Part shown: positions 1-8,238 of the stretch, in pieces | Numbering within the stretch: the stretch's first letter is position 1 | Layout: each line of letters begins with the position of its first letter | DNA from: CAVPWP01 sp050789285 | GTDB taxonomy: Bacteria; Pseudomonadota; Alphaproteobacteria; Rhodobacterales; Rhodobacteraceae | DNA: 64,000 nt | Direction: 5' to 3' | NCBI RefSeq assembly: GCF_050789285.1 | Contig: NZ_JBOUVX010000002.1 | Coordinates: 372,001-436,000, forward strand | Translations under genes and position numbers: made by a program | The notes under the pieces: generated by a model | Databases searched by the model: none | The model's input: only the letters and a program-made list of their open reading frames with translations | Told to the model about the DNA's origin: nothing

Positions 1-99
1 TATGTCCGGCTGGCCGAGACGCTCTGGAACGGGACCGAGGGCCTGGCGCCCGAACCGCTCGAGGATCGGCGCATCTTCGAACTTCTGGGATTCGACTGA
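1..99 (+). CDS. bchL: BchL, C-terminal end (dark-operative protochlorophyllide reductase iron protein), partial
   Basis: Only the last 32 codons lie in the window. They end in IFELLGFD and a TGA at 97-99. BchL is the NifH-like ATP-dependent electron donor to BchN/BchB, which reduces protochlorophyllide without light. The call rests on the tail sequence, which fits BchL, and on position: in Rhodobacter the order is bchFNBHLM-lhaA-puhA, and bchM follows here. The stop overlaps the bchM start by one base (TGATG), so the two are translationally coupled. The rest of the gene lies outside the window. Confidence 0.8.
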   Translation, partial: YVRLAETLWNGTEGLAPEPLEDRRIFELLGFD

Positions 100-773
100 T
101 GATCGAAACGGCGACATACGGCGCCACCCGCGCCCGTGTCGAAGACTACTTCGACCGCACCGCCACCCGCACGTGGGAGCGGCTGACCTCGGACGCGCCG
201 GTGTCGCGGATCCGGCAGACCGTGCGCGAAGGGCGCGATCGGATGCGCGCGATCATGCTGTCGCGGCTGCCCGAGGATCTTGCCGGCGCGCGCGTGCTCG
301 ACGCCGGCTGCGGCGCGGGCCAGATGACGGCCGAACTGGCCGCGCGCGGGGCCGACGTCGTGGCGGTGGACATCTCGCCGCAGCTTGTCGACATCGCGCG
401 GGCGCGCCTGCCGCAGGACGTGGCGCATCGCGTGTCCTTCGCCTCGGGCGACATGCTGTCGCCGGACCTTGGCCGGTTCGACTTCGTCGTCGCGATGGAC
501 AGTCTGATCTACTACGCCGAGGGCGATCTGGCTTCGGCGCTGAACGGGCTTGCCGCACGGACCGAGGCGGCGGTGGTCTTTACCGTTGCGCCGCGGACGC
601 CGTTCCTGATGGCCTTCTGGGGTTTGGGCAAGCTGTTTCCCCGCGCGGACCGGTCGCCGGTGATGATCCCGCACAGCGCTCCGAAGCTTGCCGCCCGCGT
701 GGCGGGTCTGCATCCGGTCGCGCGGGTGTCGCGCGGTTTCTACATCTCGCAATGCCTCGAGGTGCGTCGATGA
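99..773 (+). CDS. bchM: Mg-protoporphyrin IX O-methyltransferase BchM
   Basis: 224 residues, the usual length for BchM. The enzyme transfers a methyl group from S-adenosylmethionine to the ring C propionate of Mg-protoporphyrin IX, making the monomethyl ester that AcsF (encoded below) then cyclises. A class I SAM-binding motif, VLDAGCGAGQ, lies at about residues 66-75 and is followed by the acidic residue of motif II (VAVDIS). The ATG at 99 overlaps the bchL stop, and the gene's own stop overlaps the lhaA start (ATGA). It therefore belongs to the bchL-bchM-lhaA-puh superoperon, which links pigment synthesis to reaction-centre assembly. Confidence 0.96.
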   Translation: MIETATYGATRARVEDYFDRTATRTWERLTSDAPVSRIRQTVREGRDRMRAIMLSRLPEDLAGARVLDAGCGAGQMTAELAARGADVVAVDISPQLVDIARARLPQDVAHRVSFASGDMLSPDLGRFDFVVAMDSLIYYAEGDLASALNGLAARTEAAVVFTVAPRTPFLMAFWGLGKLFPRADRSPVMIPHSAPKLAARVAGLHPVARVSRGFYISQCLEVRR

Positions 774-2209
774 TCATCCCGAAGTCAATCTTCAAGAACC
801 TCTCGTCGGCCTGGCTGCCCTTTGCCGACGCGGCGTCGGACCAGTTGCCGCTTGGCCAGCTTCTGCGGCTTTCGCTGTTCCAGGTGTCGGTCGGCATGGC
901 CACGGTCATGCTTCTGGGCACGCTGAACCGGGTGATGATCGTCGAACTTGGCGTGCCGGCCGCCGTCGTGGCGCTGATGATCGCGCTGCCGGTGCTGTCG
1001 GCGCCGTTCCGCGCGCTTCTGGGGTTCCGGTCGGACACCCACCGGTCGGCCATCGGCTGGAAACGCATTCCCTATCTGTGGTTCGGGTCGCTCTGGCAGA
1101 TGGGTGGCCTTGCCGTGATGCCCTTCGCGCTTATCGTGCTGTCGGGCGAACAGACGCTTGGCCCCCCCTGGGCGGGCGAAGCGCTGGCCGCCGTCGCCTT
1201 CCTGATGACCGGGCTGGGGATGCACATGACGCAGACGGCGGGCCTTGCGCTGGCCGCCGACCGCGCGACGGACGAGACGCGGCCGCGGGTCGTGGCGCTG
1301 CTTTACGTGATGTTCCTGATCGGGATGGCGGCCTCGTCGATCATCGTCGGCTGGCTTCTGCGCGATTTCTCGCCCCTGCGGCTGGTCCAGGTTGTGCAGG
1401 GCACGGCCCTGGTCACGCTGCTTCTGAACCTGATCGCGCTTTGGAAGCAGGAGCATGTCCGCCCGATGTCGAAGGCGGAACGCGAGGCACCGCGGCCACT
1501 GTTCCGCGACGCCTGGAACGATTTCGCCAGCGGCGGGGATGCGGGGCGGCTTCTGGCCGTTGTCTTCCTTGGCACCATGGCCTTCAACATGCAGGACGTC
1601 CTGCTCGAGCCCTATGGCGGGCAGATCCTGGGCCTGTCGGTGTCGTCGACCACGCTTCTGACCGCCACCTGGGCCGCAGGCGCGCTTCTCGGCTTCGGTC
1701 TTGCCGCGCGCTGGCTGGCGCGGGGCGACAGCGCCTATCGCATGGGCGCCAAGGGCATCCTGATCGGCATCGCGGCGTTTTCCTGCGTGATCTTCTCGGA
1801 TCCCGTGGGATCGCCCGCGCTGTTTTTCCTTGGCGCCACCGCCATCGGACTTGGCGGGGGGCTATTCTCGGTCTCGACGCTGACGGCGGCGATGACCATG
1901 CCGGCGGGCACCCTTGCCGGGCGCGGCCTGGCGCTGGGCGCCTGGGGTGCCGCGCAGGCCACCGCGGCCGGACTTGCCGTGGCCTTCGGCGGCGCCCTGC
2001 GCGACGGGGTCAATGCCCTGGCGCTTTCCGGGCGCCTCGGCGAGGCGCTGAACACTCCGGCGACCGGCTATTCGGTCGTCTATCACATTGAAATTCTTCT
2101 TCTCTTCGGAACGCTCGTCGCCCTTGGCCCGCTCGTGCGGCTGTCGTTCCTCAACCCCACGACCGACACCCGGGGCGGCAAGATCGGGCTTGCCGATTTC
2201 CCGACCTAA
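770..2209 (+). CDS. lhaA: LhaA, light-harvesting complex 1 assembly factor (PucC/BCD transporter family)
   Basis: 479 residues from the ATG at 770, which overlaps the bchM stop by 4 bp. It is a polytopic inner-membrane protein with about 12 hydrophobic segments in the major-facilitator-like PucC/LhaA fold. Family signatures seen are an early basic loop after transmembrane segments 1-2 (FRALLGFRSDTHRS, then GWKRIPYLW) and the glycine-rich segment near 1855. Known members help insert chlorophyll-loaded LH1 subunits and probably deliver bacteriochlorophyll. Placement between bchM and puhA is the conserved Rhodobacter arrangement (formerly orf1696). The puhA promoter of relatives lies inside lhaA; I could not pick it out here. 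Confidence 0.94.
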   Translation: MIIPKSIFKNLSSAWLPFADAASDQLPLGQLLRLSLFQVSVGMATVMLLGTLNRVMIVELGVPAAVVALMIALPVLSAPFRALLGFRSDTHRSAIGWKRIPYLWFGSLWQMGGLAVMPFALIVLSGEQTLGPPWAGEALAAVAFLMTGLGMHMTQTAGLALAADRATDETRPRVVALLYVMFLIGMAASSIIVGWLLRDFSPLRLVQVVQGTALVTLLLNLIALWKQEHVRPMSKAEREAPRPLFRDAWNDFASGGDAGRLLAVVFLGTMAFNMQDVLLEPYGGQILGLSVSSTTLLTATWAAGALLGFGLAARWLARGDSAYRMGAKGILIGIAAFSCVIFSDPVGSPALFFLGATAIGLGGGLFSVSTLTAAMTMPAGTLAGRGLALGAWGAAQATAAGLAVAFGGALRDGVNALALSGRLGEALNTPATGYSVVYHIEILLLFGTLVALGPLVRLSFLNPTTDTRGGKIGLADFPT

Positions 2210-2227
2210 CCAGCGGAGGACCATGCA

Positions 2228-2983
2228 ATGGTTGGTGTGAACTTCTTCGGAAACTTCGATCTGGCAAGCCTGAGTATCTGGCTTTTCTGGATCTTTTTCG
2301 CCGGGCTGATCATCTATCTGCAGACCGAGAACATGCGTGAGGGCTACCCCCTCGAGGACGAGGACGGGAATCCGGCCGCGAACCAGGGCCCCTTCCCCGT
2401 CCCCAAGCCCAAGACCTTCCACCTGCGGGATGGCAAGGGCGATCTTGTGGTGCCCTCGACCGCGAACGAAGCGGCGCACCGGCGCACCGATCTGGCGATG
2501 GCCCGCACCGCGCGGAACGAGGGGTTTCCCCACGCGCCGACGGGCGATCCGATGGCCGATGGCGTCGGCCCGGCAAGCTGGACCCCGCGCGAGGACATCC
2601 CCGAGCTTGACGCCCACGGGCATGCCAAGATCGTGCCGATGTCGGGCCACGAGGACTTCTTCGTCTCGGCCGGCTATGACCCGCGCGGCCTGCCGGTGCT
2701 GAGCCGCGACGATCAGGTCGTGGCGCATGTCACCGACCTGTGGATCGATCCCAGCGAGCACGAGGTGCGCTACCTCGAGTTCGAACTCGAGTCCGAATAC
2801 GGGCAGGGAAAGCGACTTGTCCCGATCACCATGGCCAAGATCAAGAGCCGCTGGGTCGAGGTTTCGTCGCTTAACCGCGGTCACTTCGCGGGCGTGCCCC
2901 GGACGGCCTCGGCCAGCCAGGTGACCAAGCTCGAGGAAGACAAGATCTGCGGCTGGTACGCCGGCGGCGCGCTTTACTCCTGA
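2228..2983 (+). CDS. puhA: Photosynthetic reaction centre H subunit
   Basis: 251 residues, a family-typical length. There is one N-terminal membrane helix (about residues 12-32, SIWLFWIFFAGLIIYL), then a cytoplasmic domain that caps the quinone side of L and M. EVRYLEFEL in the globular domain corresponds to the region holding the conserved Glu of the proton path to QB. A GGAGGA ribosome site lies 8 bases before the ATG at 2228; the ATG at 2223 is out of frame. The gene starts 18 bp after lhaA, and a strong hairpin follows it before puhB, fitting its need for higher expression than its neighbours. Confidence 0.98.
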   Translation: MVGVNFFGNFDLASLSIWLFWIFFAGLIIYLQTENMREGYPLEDEDGNPAANQGPFPVPKPKTFHLRDGKGDLVVPSTANEAAHRRTDLAMARTARNEGFPHAPTGDPMADGVGPASWTPREDIPELDAHGHAKIVPMSGHEDFFVSAGYDPRGLPVLSRDDQVVAHVTDLWIDPSEHEVRYLEFELESEYGQGKRLVPITMAKIKSRWVEVSSLNRGHFAGVPRTASASQVTKLEEDKICGWYAGGALYS

Positions 2984-2992
2984 TGCGGACGG

Positions 2993-3020
2993 CGGGCGCC
3001 CGGGACAACCCGGGCGTCCG
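2993..3020 (+). promoter_or_regulatory. Intercistronic hairpin between puhA and puhB
   Basis: Twelve-base-pair stem (one G.U pair) closed by an ACAA loop, 10 bases after the puhA stop. It is followed by AAAACACGGG rather than a T-run, so it does not look like an intrinsic terminator. Such structures at the ends of highly expressed photosynthesis mRNAs are known to slow 3' exonucleases. Here it would raise puhA mRNA over puhBC mRNA (inference). Confidence 0.6.
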
Positions 3021-3048
3021 AAAACACGGGAACCGAAAGGGCTGAACC

Positions 3049-3681
3049 ATGCCTGACGAAGACGACATCCAGGTCGAGGCGGTCAACGGACTGCCTGAAA
3101 GACCGCCCGCGGGCGAACATATCCTCTGGCAGGGTCGGCCGGCGACATGGGCGCTCGCCCGGGATTCGCTGGCGATGTACTGGGTCGCGGGCTACTTCGC
3201 CCTGCTTGCCGTCTGGCGGGTGGGCGTGTCCTCGGTCGACATGGGCTTTGCCGGTGCGCTGCCGCTTGCGATTCCGTTCCTCATCCTCGGGCTGATCGCC
3301 TGCGGGCTGATCCTGTTCGTCAGCTGGATGCAGGCCCGCGCGACGGTCTACACGATCACCACCGCGCGGGTGGCCATGCGCGTCGGCGCGGCGCTGACCG
3401 TGACGCTGAACCTGCCGTTCCGGCGCATCGCCTCGGCCGACCTCGAGCTGCGCCGCGATGGCACCGGGACGATCGCGCTGACCACGCTTGGCGAGACGCG
3501 GCTGTCCTATCTGGTCCTCTGGCCGCATGTGCGCCCCTGGCGGATGAAGCAGACCCAGCCCGCCCTGCGGTCGGTTCCCGATGCCGAACGCGTGGCGCGC
3601 ATTCTGGCCGAAGCGGCGGAAACCCGTGTGAGCGAACCGCAGATCGCTGCGCGCGCGCCCAGCCCCATGGCCGCGGAATAG
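3049..3681 (+). CDS. puhB: PuhB, reaction centre assembly protein with PH-like domain
   Basis: 210 residues with three hydrophobic segments, centred near residues 45, 70 and 85, and then a soluble PH-like portion (TVYTITTARVAMRVG onward). The known role of PuhB, from Rhodobacter capsulatus, is to help assemble the reaction centre and so, indirectly, LH1. Its place as the first gene after puhA is the conserved order. The start follows a GAAAGGG ribosome site. The C-terminal 30 residues are rich in Ala, Pro and Glu and probably disordered. Confidence 0.92.
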   Translation: MPDEDDIQVEAVNGLPERPPAGEHILWQGRPATWALARDSLAMYWVAGYFALLAVWRVGVSSVDMGFAGALPLAIPFLILGLIACGLILFVSWMQARATVYTITTARVAMRVGAALTVTLNLPFRRIASADLELRRDGTGTIALTTLGETRLSYLVLWPHVRPWRMKQTQPALRSVPDAERVARILAEAAETRVSEPQIAARAPSPMAAE

Positions 3682-3693
3682 GGAGAAGGAACC

Positions 3694-4179
3694 ATGTCCA
3701 TGGACCGCACCAACTCGGGTCTCTTCGTCGAGGCCGAAGGCGGCCGGAAGCCGCTTTACAAGACCGAAATGATCTCGACCCGGCTGGTCTACATGATGTT
3801 CTCGCTGGCGCTTCTGGCGCTGGTGATCGTCTCGGCGGCGGTCGTCTCCGGCCGGCCCCTGACCGGCCAGCCCAAGGACGCGCCGGTGGCGTTCCAGCGC
3901 ACCCTGACGCTGACCGGAAACGGAAACGCCGTGCTTGCCACAAACGAGGTCGGCGAGACGATCCTGGACACGCCGCAGGGCGGCTTCATCTCGGTCGTGA
4001 TCGACGGGCTCGAGCGTGCGCGCACCGTGCACAAGGTCGAGGGCAACCCGCCGGTGATCCTGACCCAATACGAAAACGGACGCCTGAACCTGACCGACCC
4101 GGCAACCGGATGGACGACCGAACTGGCGTCCTTCGGACCCGGCAACCTGGGCGTCTGGCACGACCTCGTGACGAGATAA
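3694..4179 (+). CDS. puhC: PuhC, photosynthetic complex assembly protein
   Basis: 161 residues with a single membrane anchor at about 29-50 (LVYMMFSLALLALVIVSAAV), followed by a periplasmic beta-rich domain. That matches the alphaproteobacterial photosynthetic complex assembly family to which PuhC belongs. PuhC is needed for full levels of the RC-LH1 core and is thought to organise LH1 around the reaction centre. A strong ribosome site (GGGAGAAGGA) precedes the ATG, 12 bp after puhB. Translation is probably independent of puhB but on the same message. Confidence 0.92.
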   Translation: MSMDRTNSGLFVEAEGGRKPLYKTEMISTRLVYMMFSLALLALVIVSAAVVSGRPLTGQPKDAPVAFQRTLTLTGNGNAVLATNEVGETILDTPQGGFISVVIDGLERARTVHKVEGNPPVILTQYENGRLNLTDPATGWTTELASFGPGNLGVWHDLVTR

Positions 4180-4199
4180 AAAAGAAAGGGAACCAAAAG

Positions 4200-4496
4200 A
4201 TGGGACTTCTGACACGGGACTACGAGACGGCGCCTTGCACGGTCGAGGTCAGCCACAAGTTCGACGCGCTGCACGCCCATGTCCGCTTCGACAACGGCGC
4301 GATCATCCATCCGGGTGACGAAGTGCTGGTGCAGGGGCCGCCGGTGATGGCGCCCTATGGCGAGGTGATCATCGAACAGCGCATCGCGCGCATCACCCGC
4401 GCAAGCGCCATCGAGCGTCTGTGGACCCGGATGACCGGGGACCTCGAGTTCATGGAGCTTTGCGAGTTTTCCTTCTCCGAGGAGGCCACGCTGTGA
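4200..4496 (+). CDS. Conserved small protein between puhC and acsF, function unknown
   Basis: 98 residues, ATG at 4200 behind an AAAGGGAACC ribosome site. There is no signal peptide or membrane segment. The sequence is soluble and beta-rich early (VEVSHKFDALHAHVRF), has a central GDEVLVQGPPVMAPYGEVI segment, and ends in an acidic, aromatic tail (LEFMELCEFSFSEEA). The stop overlaps the acsF GTG start (GTGA), which suggests coupling to the cyclase. Its position puts it in the RC assembly and bacteriochlorophyll operon. A cyclase partner is possible, but that is inference from context only; I know of no experimental role. Confidence 0.85.
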   Translation: MGLLTRDYETAPCTVEVSHKFDALHAHVRFDNGAIIHPGDEVLVQGPPVMAPYGEVIIEQRIARITRASAIERLWTRMTGDLEFMELCEFSFSEEATL

Positions 4497-5620
4497 ACGT
4501 CCAGAACATCCGCCACACCGCAGACGCCACCACCGCCGAGGAAGGCCTTGCCATCCAGGAGGCGCAGGCCGTCCACGACAGTGAAACCGCCACCGCGCTT
4601 GCCATGCAGGACACCCTGCTGACCCCGCGCTTCTACACCACCGACTTTGACGAGATGGACGCCATCGACGTCACCCCGGTGCGTGCGGACTGGGACGCGC
4701 TTCTGGCGCAGATGAAGTCCGACCCCAACAAGGGCCATTTCAAGAAGAACGAGGACTGGGACCACATCGACTGGGACGGCATGGAGCCGGAACTGAAAAA
4801 AGAGTTCATCGACTTCCTCGTGTCCTCCTGCACCGCCGAATTCTCGGGCTGCGTGCTTTACAAGGAAATGAAGCGGCGCGGCAACAACCCTGACATCTGC
4901 GAGCTGTTCAGCTACATGAGCCGGGACGAGGCGCGCCACGCCGGCTTCATCAACGATGCGCTGCGCGAAGCGGGCGTGGCGGTGAACCTGGGCTTCCTGA
5001 CGAAGGCGAAGAAGTACACCTACTTCCGACCCAAGTTCATCTATTACGCGACCTACCTGTCCGAGAAGATCGGCTATGCGCGCTACATCACCATCTTCCG
5101 CCACCTCGAGGCGCATCCCGAGCACAGGTTCCACCCGATCTTCAAGTGGTTCCGCGAGTGGTGCAACGACGAGTTCAGCCATGGCGAGGCCTTCGCCCTG
5201 CTGATGAAGACCGACCCCAAGCTGACCAGCGGGGTCAATGTCCTCTGGATCAAGTTCTTCCTGACGGCGGTCTATTCGACGATGCATGTGCGGGACCACC
5301 AGCGGCCCGCGTTCCACAAGGCGCTGGGCGTCGATACCGACTGGTACGGGCAGGAAGTGTTCCGCAAGACGTCGGAAATCTCGAAGCAGGTCTTCCCGAT
5401 CACGCTTGATATCGATCATCCGCGCTGGATGCCGGGCCTCAAGCGGCTGCAAAAGGCCTCGGCCGACATGGACCGGGCGAAGAAGCAGGGCGGCATCGGC
5501 GGGGCGATCGGCAAGGCATGGGCGGGAACCCGCGCGGCGCTGGCCTTCCTGTCGCTTTACACGATCCCCGCCGTCAAGCACCGGGTGCCCGTCTCGACCC
5601 GGCTGGAGCCGGCCTATTGA
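4493..5620 (+). CDS. acsF: Aerobic Mg-protoporphyrin IX monomethyl ester oxidative cyclase AcsF
   Basis: 375 residues from a GTG at 4493 with GAGGAGG eight bases upstream; the start overlaps the preceding gene. AcsF forms ring E of bacteriochlorophyll using O2. It is a diiron protein: the ligand pattern is visible as AEFSGC (E116), DEARH (E146, H149) and later DEFSHGEAF. About 55 residues before the conserved core are family-variable. Having acsF in the puh operon means this strain can make bacteriochlorophyll in air. The oxygen-independent enzyme BchE is not in this window. A repeat element and hairpin follow the stop. Confidence 0.97.
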   Translation: MNVQNIRHTADATTAEEGLAIQEAQAVHDSETATALAMQDTLLTPRFYTTDFDEMDAIDVTPVRADWDALLAQMKSDPNKGHFKKNEDWDHIDWDGMEPELKKEFIDFLVSSCTAEFSGCVLYKEMKRRGNNPDICELFSYMSRDEARHAGFINDALREAGVAVNLGFLTKAKKYTYFRPKFIYYATYLSEKIGYARYITIFRHLEAHPEHRFHPIFKWFREWCNDEFSHGEAFALLMKTDPKLTSGVNVLWIKFFLTAVYSTMHVRDHQRPAFHKALGVDTDWYGQEVFRKTSEISKQVFPITLDIDHPRWMPGLKRLQKASADMDRAKKQGGIGGAIGKAWAGTRAALAFLSLYTIPAVKHRVPVSTRLEPAY

Positions 5621-5628
5621 AACCTGGA

Positions 5629-5677
5629 CCGGGGGCGCCGCCCCCGGACCCCCGAGGTATTTGACGCCAGAAGAAGG
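5629..5677 (+). repeat. Intergenic repeat element, copy 1 (hairpin plus GAAGAAG tail)
   Basis: A GC hairpin (CCGGGGGC-GCC-GCCCCCGG, 5629-5647) is followed by CCCCCGAGGTATTT at 5649-5662 and then CGCCAGAAGAAGG to 5677. The same core (CCCCCGA[A/G]GGTATTT..., CCAGAAGAAG) recurs at about 40205 and 53622 and in inverted orientation at about 15815. It fills nearly the whole acsF-puhE gap, and its GAAGAAGG end sits 9 bases before the puhE GTG. Confidence 0.75.
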
Positions 5678-5686
5678 ACCGGCCGA

Positions 5687-6502
5687 GTGTTCGAAACGCC
5701 CTGGATCGCCGCGATGACCGCGCTGTTCACCTGGTGGTTTTCCACCGGGGCGATCCTGTGGCTGGTCCGGCGCGCCGACAACCAGGGCACCCACGGGCAC
5801 TTCTGGGCGGTCATGGTGGGGCTGCCCTTCCTTGGGGCGGGCCTCTACATGCTGGCCGAGAGCCTGCCGGCCGCGGGCGTCGGCGGGATCTATGCCGGCT
5901 TCTTCGCGGCGCTCCTGATCTGGGGCTGGATCGAACTGGCCTTCCTGACGGGCACCATCGCCGGTCCCGCGCCCCGCGACTGCCCGCCCGGCGTTGAGGG
6001 CTTCGAGCGGTTCCTGCGCGCCTGGGGCACGGTGGCCTATCACGAGATGCTGCTGACGGTGTCGCTGATCCTGATGGCCTATGCGTCGTGGGGGGCGGTC
6101 AACATGTTCGGGTTCTGGACCTTCGCGGTTCTCTACTTCGCGCGGATCTCGGCCAAGCTGAACCTGTTCCTGGGCGTGCCGAAGATCAACGTCGAATTCC
6201 TTCCCAGTCCGCTGTCGCACCTTCCAAGCCATTTCCGGCGCGCGCCGATGAACTGGCTTTTCCCGATCTCGATCACCGCGCTGACCTTCGCGGTGGCCTG
6301 CTGGCTTGAGCGGATCTACTCCGCCCAGACCGCGGCCGAGGCGGCGGGCTTCGCGCTTCTGGCGTCGCTCACCGGGCTGGCGCTGCTCGAGCACTGGCTG
6401 ATGGTGCTGCCGCTGCCCGACGAAAAACTCTGGCGCTGGATGATCCCCGCGCACAAACCACAAACCGACAGACTGATACGAGAGGACCGCCATGGACTTT
6501 GA
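5687..6502 (+). CDS. puhE: PuhE, photosynthetic complex assembly protein 2
   Basis: 271 residues, all-helical membrane protein with about seven hydrophobic segments. It matches the putative photosynthetic complex assembly protein 2 family. PuhE is thought to restrain or tune bacteriochlorophyll synthesis and RC assembly. The start is a GTG at 5687, and the AAGAAGG of the preceding repeat element serves as ribosome site. The last 11 bases overlap hemA, so hemA translation is probably coupled to it. The C-terminal tail (PQTDRLIREDRHGL) is hydrophilic. Confidence 0.92.
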   Translation: MFETPWIAAMTALFTWWFSTGAILWLVRRADNQGTHGHFWAVMVGLPFLGAGLYMLAESLPAAGVGGIYAGFFAALLIWGWIELAFLTGTIAGPAPRDCPPGVEGFERFLRAWGTVAYHEMLLTVSLILMAYASWGAVNMFGFWTFAVLYFARISAKLNLFLGVPKINVEFLPSPLSHLPSHFRRAPMNWLFPISITALTFAVACWLERIYSAQTAAEAAGFALLASLTGLALLEHWLMVLPLPDEKLWRWMIPAHKPQTDRLIREDRHGL

Positions 6503-7706
6503 CGCACTTTTCAAGGCCCAGCTCGACGCGTTGAAGCGGGAAGGCAACTACCGGATCTTCGCCGAGCTCGAGCGCAAGTGCGGGAAGTTCCCGCGGGCCG
6601 ACAAGCATGGCCAGGACGGCAAGCGCGAGATCACCGTCTGGTGTTCGAACGACTACCTGGGCATGGGCCAGCACCCCGACGTGGTGCGGGCGATGGTCGA
6701 GACCGCCCAGGCCTGCGGCACGGGCGCGGGCGGGACGCGGAACATCTCGGGCACGAACCACCATCACCGGATCCTCGAAGAGGAACTGGCCGACCTGCAC
6801 GGCAAGGAGGCGGCGCTTCTGTTCTCGTCGGGTTACGTGTCGAACTGGGCGGCGCTGTCCACGCTTGGCAGCCGTCTGCCGGGTGCCGTGATCCTGTCGG
6901 ACGCGCTGAACCACGCCAGCATGATCGAGGGCATCCGCCACAGCCGCGCCGACAAGGTGATCTGGCGGCACAACGACCCCGAGGATCTTGACCGCAAGCT
7001 GGCCGCACTCCCGGCCGAGCGGCCGAAGATCGTGGCTTTCGAAAGCGTCTATTCGATGGATGGCGACATCGCGCCGATCCGCGAGATCGTGGAGGTCGCC
7101 GAGAGGCACGGCGCCATGACCTATATCGACGAGGTGCACGCGGTCGGCATGTACGGCCCGCGCGGCGGCGGCGTGGCGGAACGGGAAGGGCTGATGGACC
7201 GCATCACCCTGATCGAGGGAACGCTGGGCAAGGCTTTCGGCACGTTCGGCGGCTACGTCACGGGCTCGGCGGTGATGTGCGACTTCATTCGCAGCTTCTC
7301 GAGCGGGTTCATCTTCACGACAGCCCTGCCGCCCGCGGTGGCGGCGGCCGCGACGGCGTCGATCCGTCACCTGAAAGTCAGCCAGATGGAGCGCGCGCGC
7401 CAGCAGCGTCAGGTGCGGCATTTGCGCGAGGCGCTCGAGGCGCGTGGCATCCCGCACATGGACAACCCCAGCCACATCATCCCGGTGATGATCGGCGATC
7501 CGGTGAAATGCCGGATGATCTCGGACATGCTGATGGCCGATTGGGGCATCTACGTGCAGCCGATCAACTATCCCACCGTGCCGAAAGGAACCGAGCGGCT
7601 GCGCATCACGCCGTCGCCCTATCACAGCGATGCCGACATCGATCATCTGGTCACGGCGCTCGAGTCGCTGTGGAAGCGCTGTGCGATTGCGCGCCAGGTG
7701 GCTTGA
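6492..7706 (+). CDS. hemA: 5-aminolevulinate synthase
   Basis: 404 residues, matching Rhodobacter HemA. It condenses glycine and succinyl-CoA to 5-aminolevulinate with pyridoxal phosphate, the first committed step for heme and bacteriochlorophyll. Seen: the pyridoxal-phosphate lysine K247 in EGTLGKAFG, the cofactor-binding YIDEVHAVG, and FSSGYVSN. The gene overlaps puhE by 11 bp, with an AGAGGA ribosome site inside puhE. Being in the puh operon ties precursor supply to reaction-centre synthesis. A second isozyme (hemT in R. sphaeroides) may exist elsewhere. Confidence 0.97.
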   Translation: MDFDALFKAQLDALKREGNYRIFAELERKCGKFPRADKHGQDGKREITVWCSNDYLGMGQHPDVVRAMVETAQACGTGAGGTRNISGTNHHHRILEEELADLHGKEAALLFSSGYVSNWAALSTLGSRLPGAVILSDALNHASMIEGIRHSRADKVIWRHNDPEDLDRKLAALPAERPKIVAFESVYSMDGDIAPIREIVEVAERHGAMTYIDEVHAVGMYGPRGGGVAEREGLMDRITLIEGTLGKAFGTFGGYVTGSAVMCDFIRSFSSGFIFTTALPPAVAAAATASIRHLKVSQMERARQQRQVRHLREALEARGIPHMDNPSHIIPVMIGDPVKCRMISDMLMADWGIYVQPINYPTVPKGTERLRITPSPYHSDADIDHLVTALESLWKRCAIARQVA

Positions 7707-7781
7707 AGAATCTGCGCTGGCGCGCTTTACCTGCGGTCGAGGTGCATTAGTCTCAACGTCGGAATGAAAAGGGAGACTTCC

Positions 7782-8216
7782 ATGAAGTTCAGTTGGATCG
7801 TCGCGACCGCCGGTGTTCTTGCCGCTGGTGCGGCTGTTGCACAGGACGGCGACGCGGCCGCGGGCGAAAAGGCCTTCAGCCAGTGCCAGACCTGCCATGT
7901 CGTGGTGAACGAGGCGGGCGAAACGCTTGCCGGCCGGAACGCCAGGACAGGGCCGAACCTTTACGCCGTCTCGGGGCGCACGGCCGGCACGGTCGAGGGC
8001 TTCCGCTACTCGGCCTCGATGGTCGAGGCGGGCGAGAAGGGCCTTGTCTGGGACGAAGCGACCTTCGTTGCCTATGTTCAGGACCCGACGCCGTTCCTGC
8101 GTGAGTTCCTTGGCGACAACGGCGCCCGTGGCCAGATGGCCTTCAAGGTGCGCTCGGAAGAGGACGCCAAGAACCTTTACGCCTACCTCGCCTCGCTGGC
8201 TCCTGCGACGAACTGA
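7782..8216 (+). CDS. cycA: Cytochrome c2
   Basis: 144 residues from the ATG at 7782, which has AGGGAGA upstream; an ATG 18 bp earlier lacks a ribosome site. A signal peptide runs to about residue 20 (GAAVA cut before QDGD). The heme motif is CQTCH (C35, C38, H39) and the axial Met is M119 in GQMAF, the longer cytochrome c2 pattern of Rhodobacter. In the periplasm it returns electrons from the bc1 complex to the reaction-centre special pair and can feed oxidases. It has its own 75-bp leader after hemA and its own terminator. Confidence 0.95.
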   Translation: MKFSWIVATAGVLAAGAAVAQDGDAAAGEKAFSQCQTCHVVVNEAGETLAGRNARTGPNLYAVSGRTAGTVEGFRYSASMVEAGEKGLVWDEATFVAYVQDPTPFLREFLGDNGARGQMAFKVRSEEDAKNLYAYLASLAPATN

Positions 8217-8238
8217 TCGGCGGGAAACCTGTCGGCAT

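Noticed and set aside
2993..3020. puhA-puhB hairpin as a terminator
   Set aside because: No T-run follows, and puhB and puhC need the same message.
5629..5677. Repeat copies as insertion sequences
   Set aside because: They are under 100 bp, have no transposase and no clear terminal inverted repeats or target duplications.
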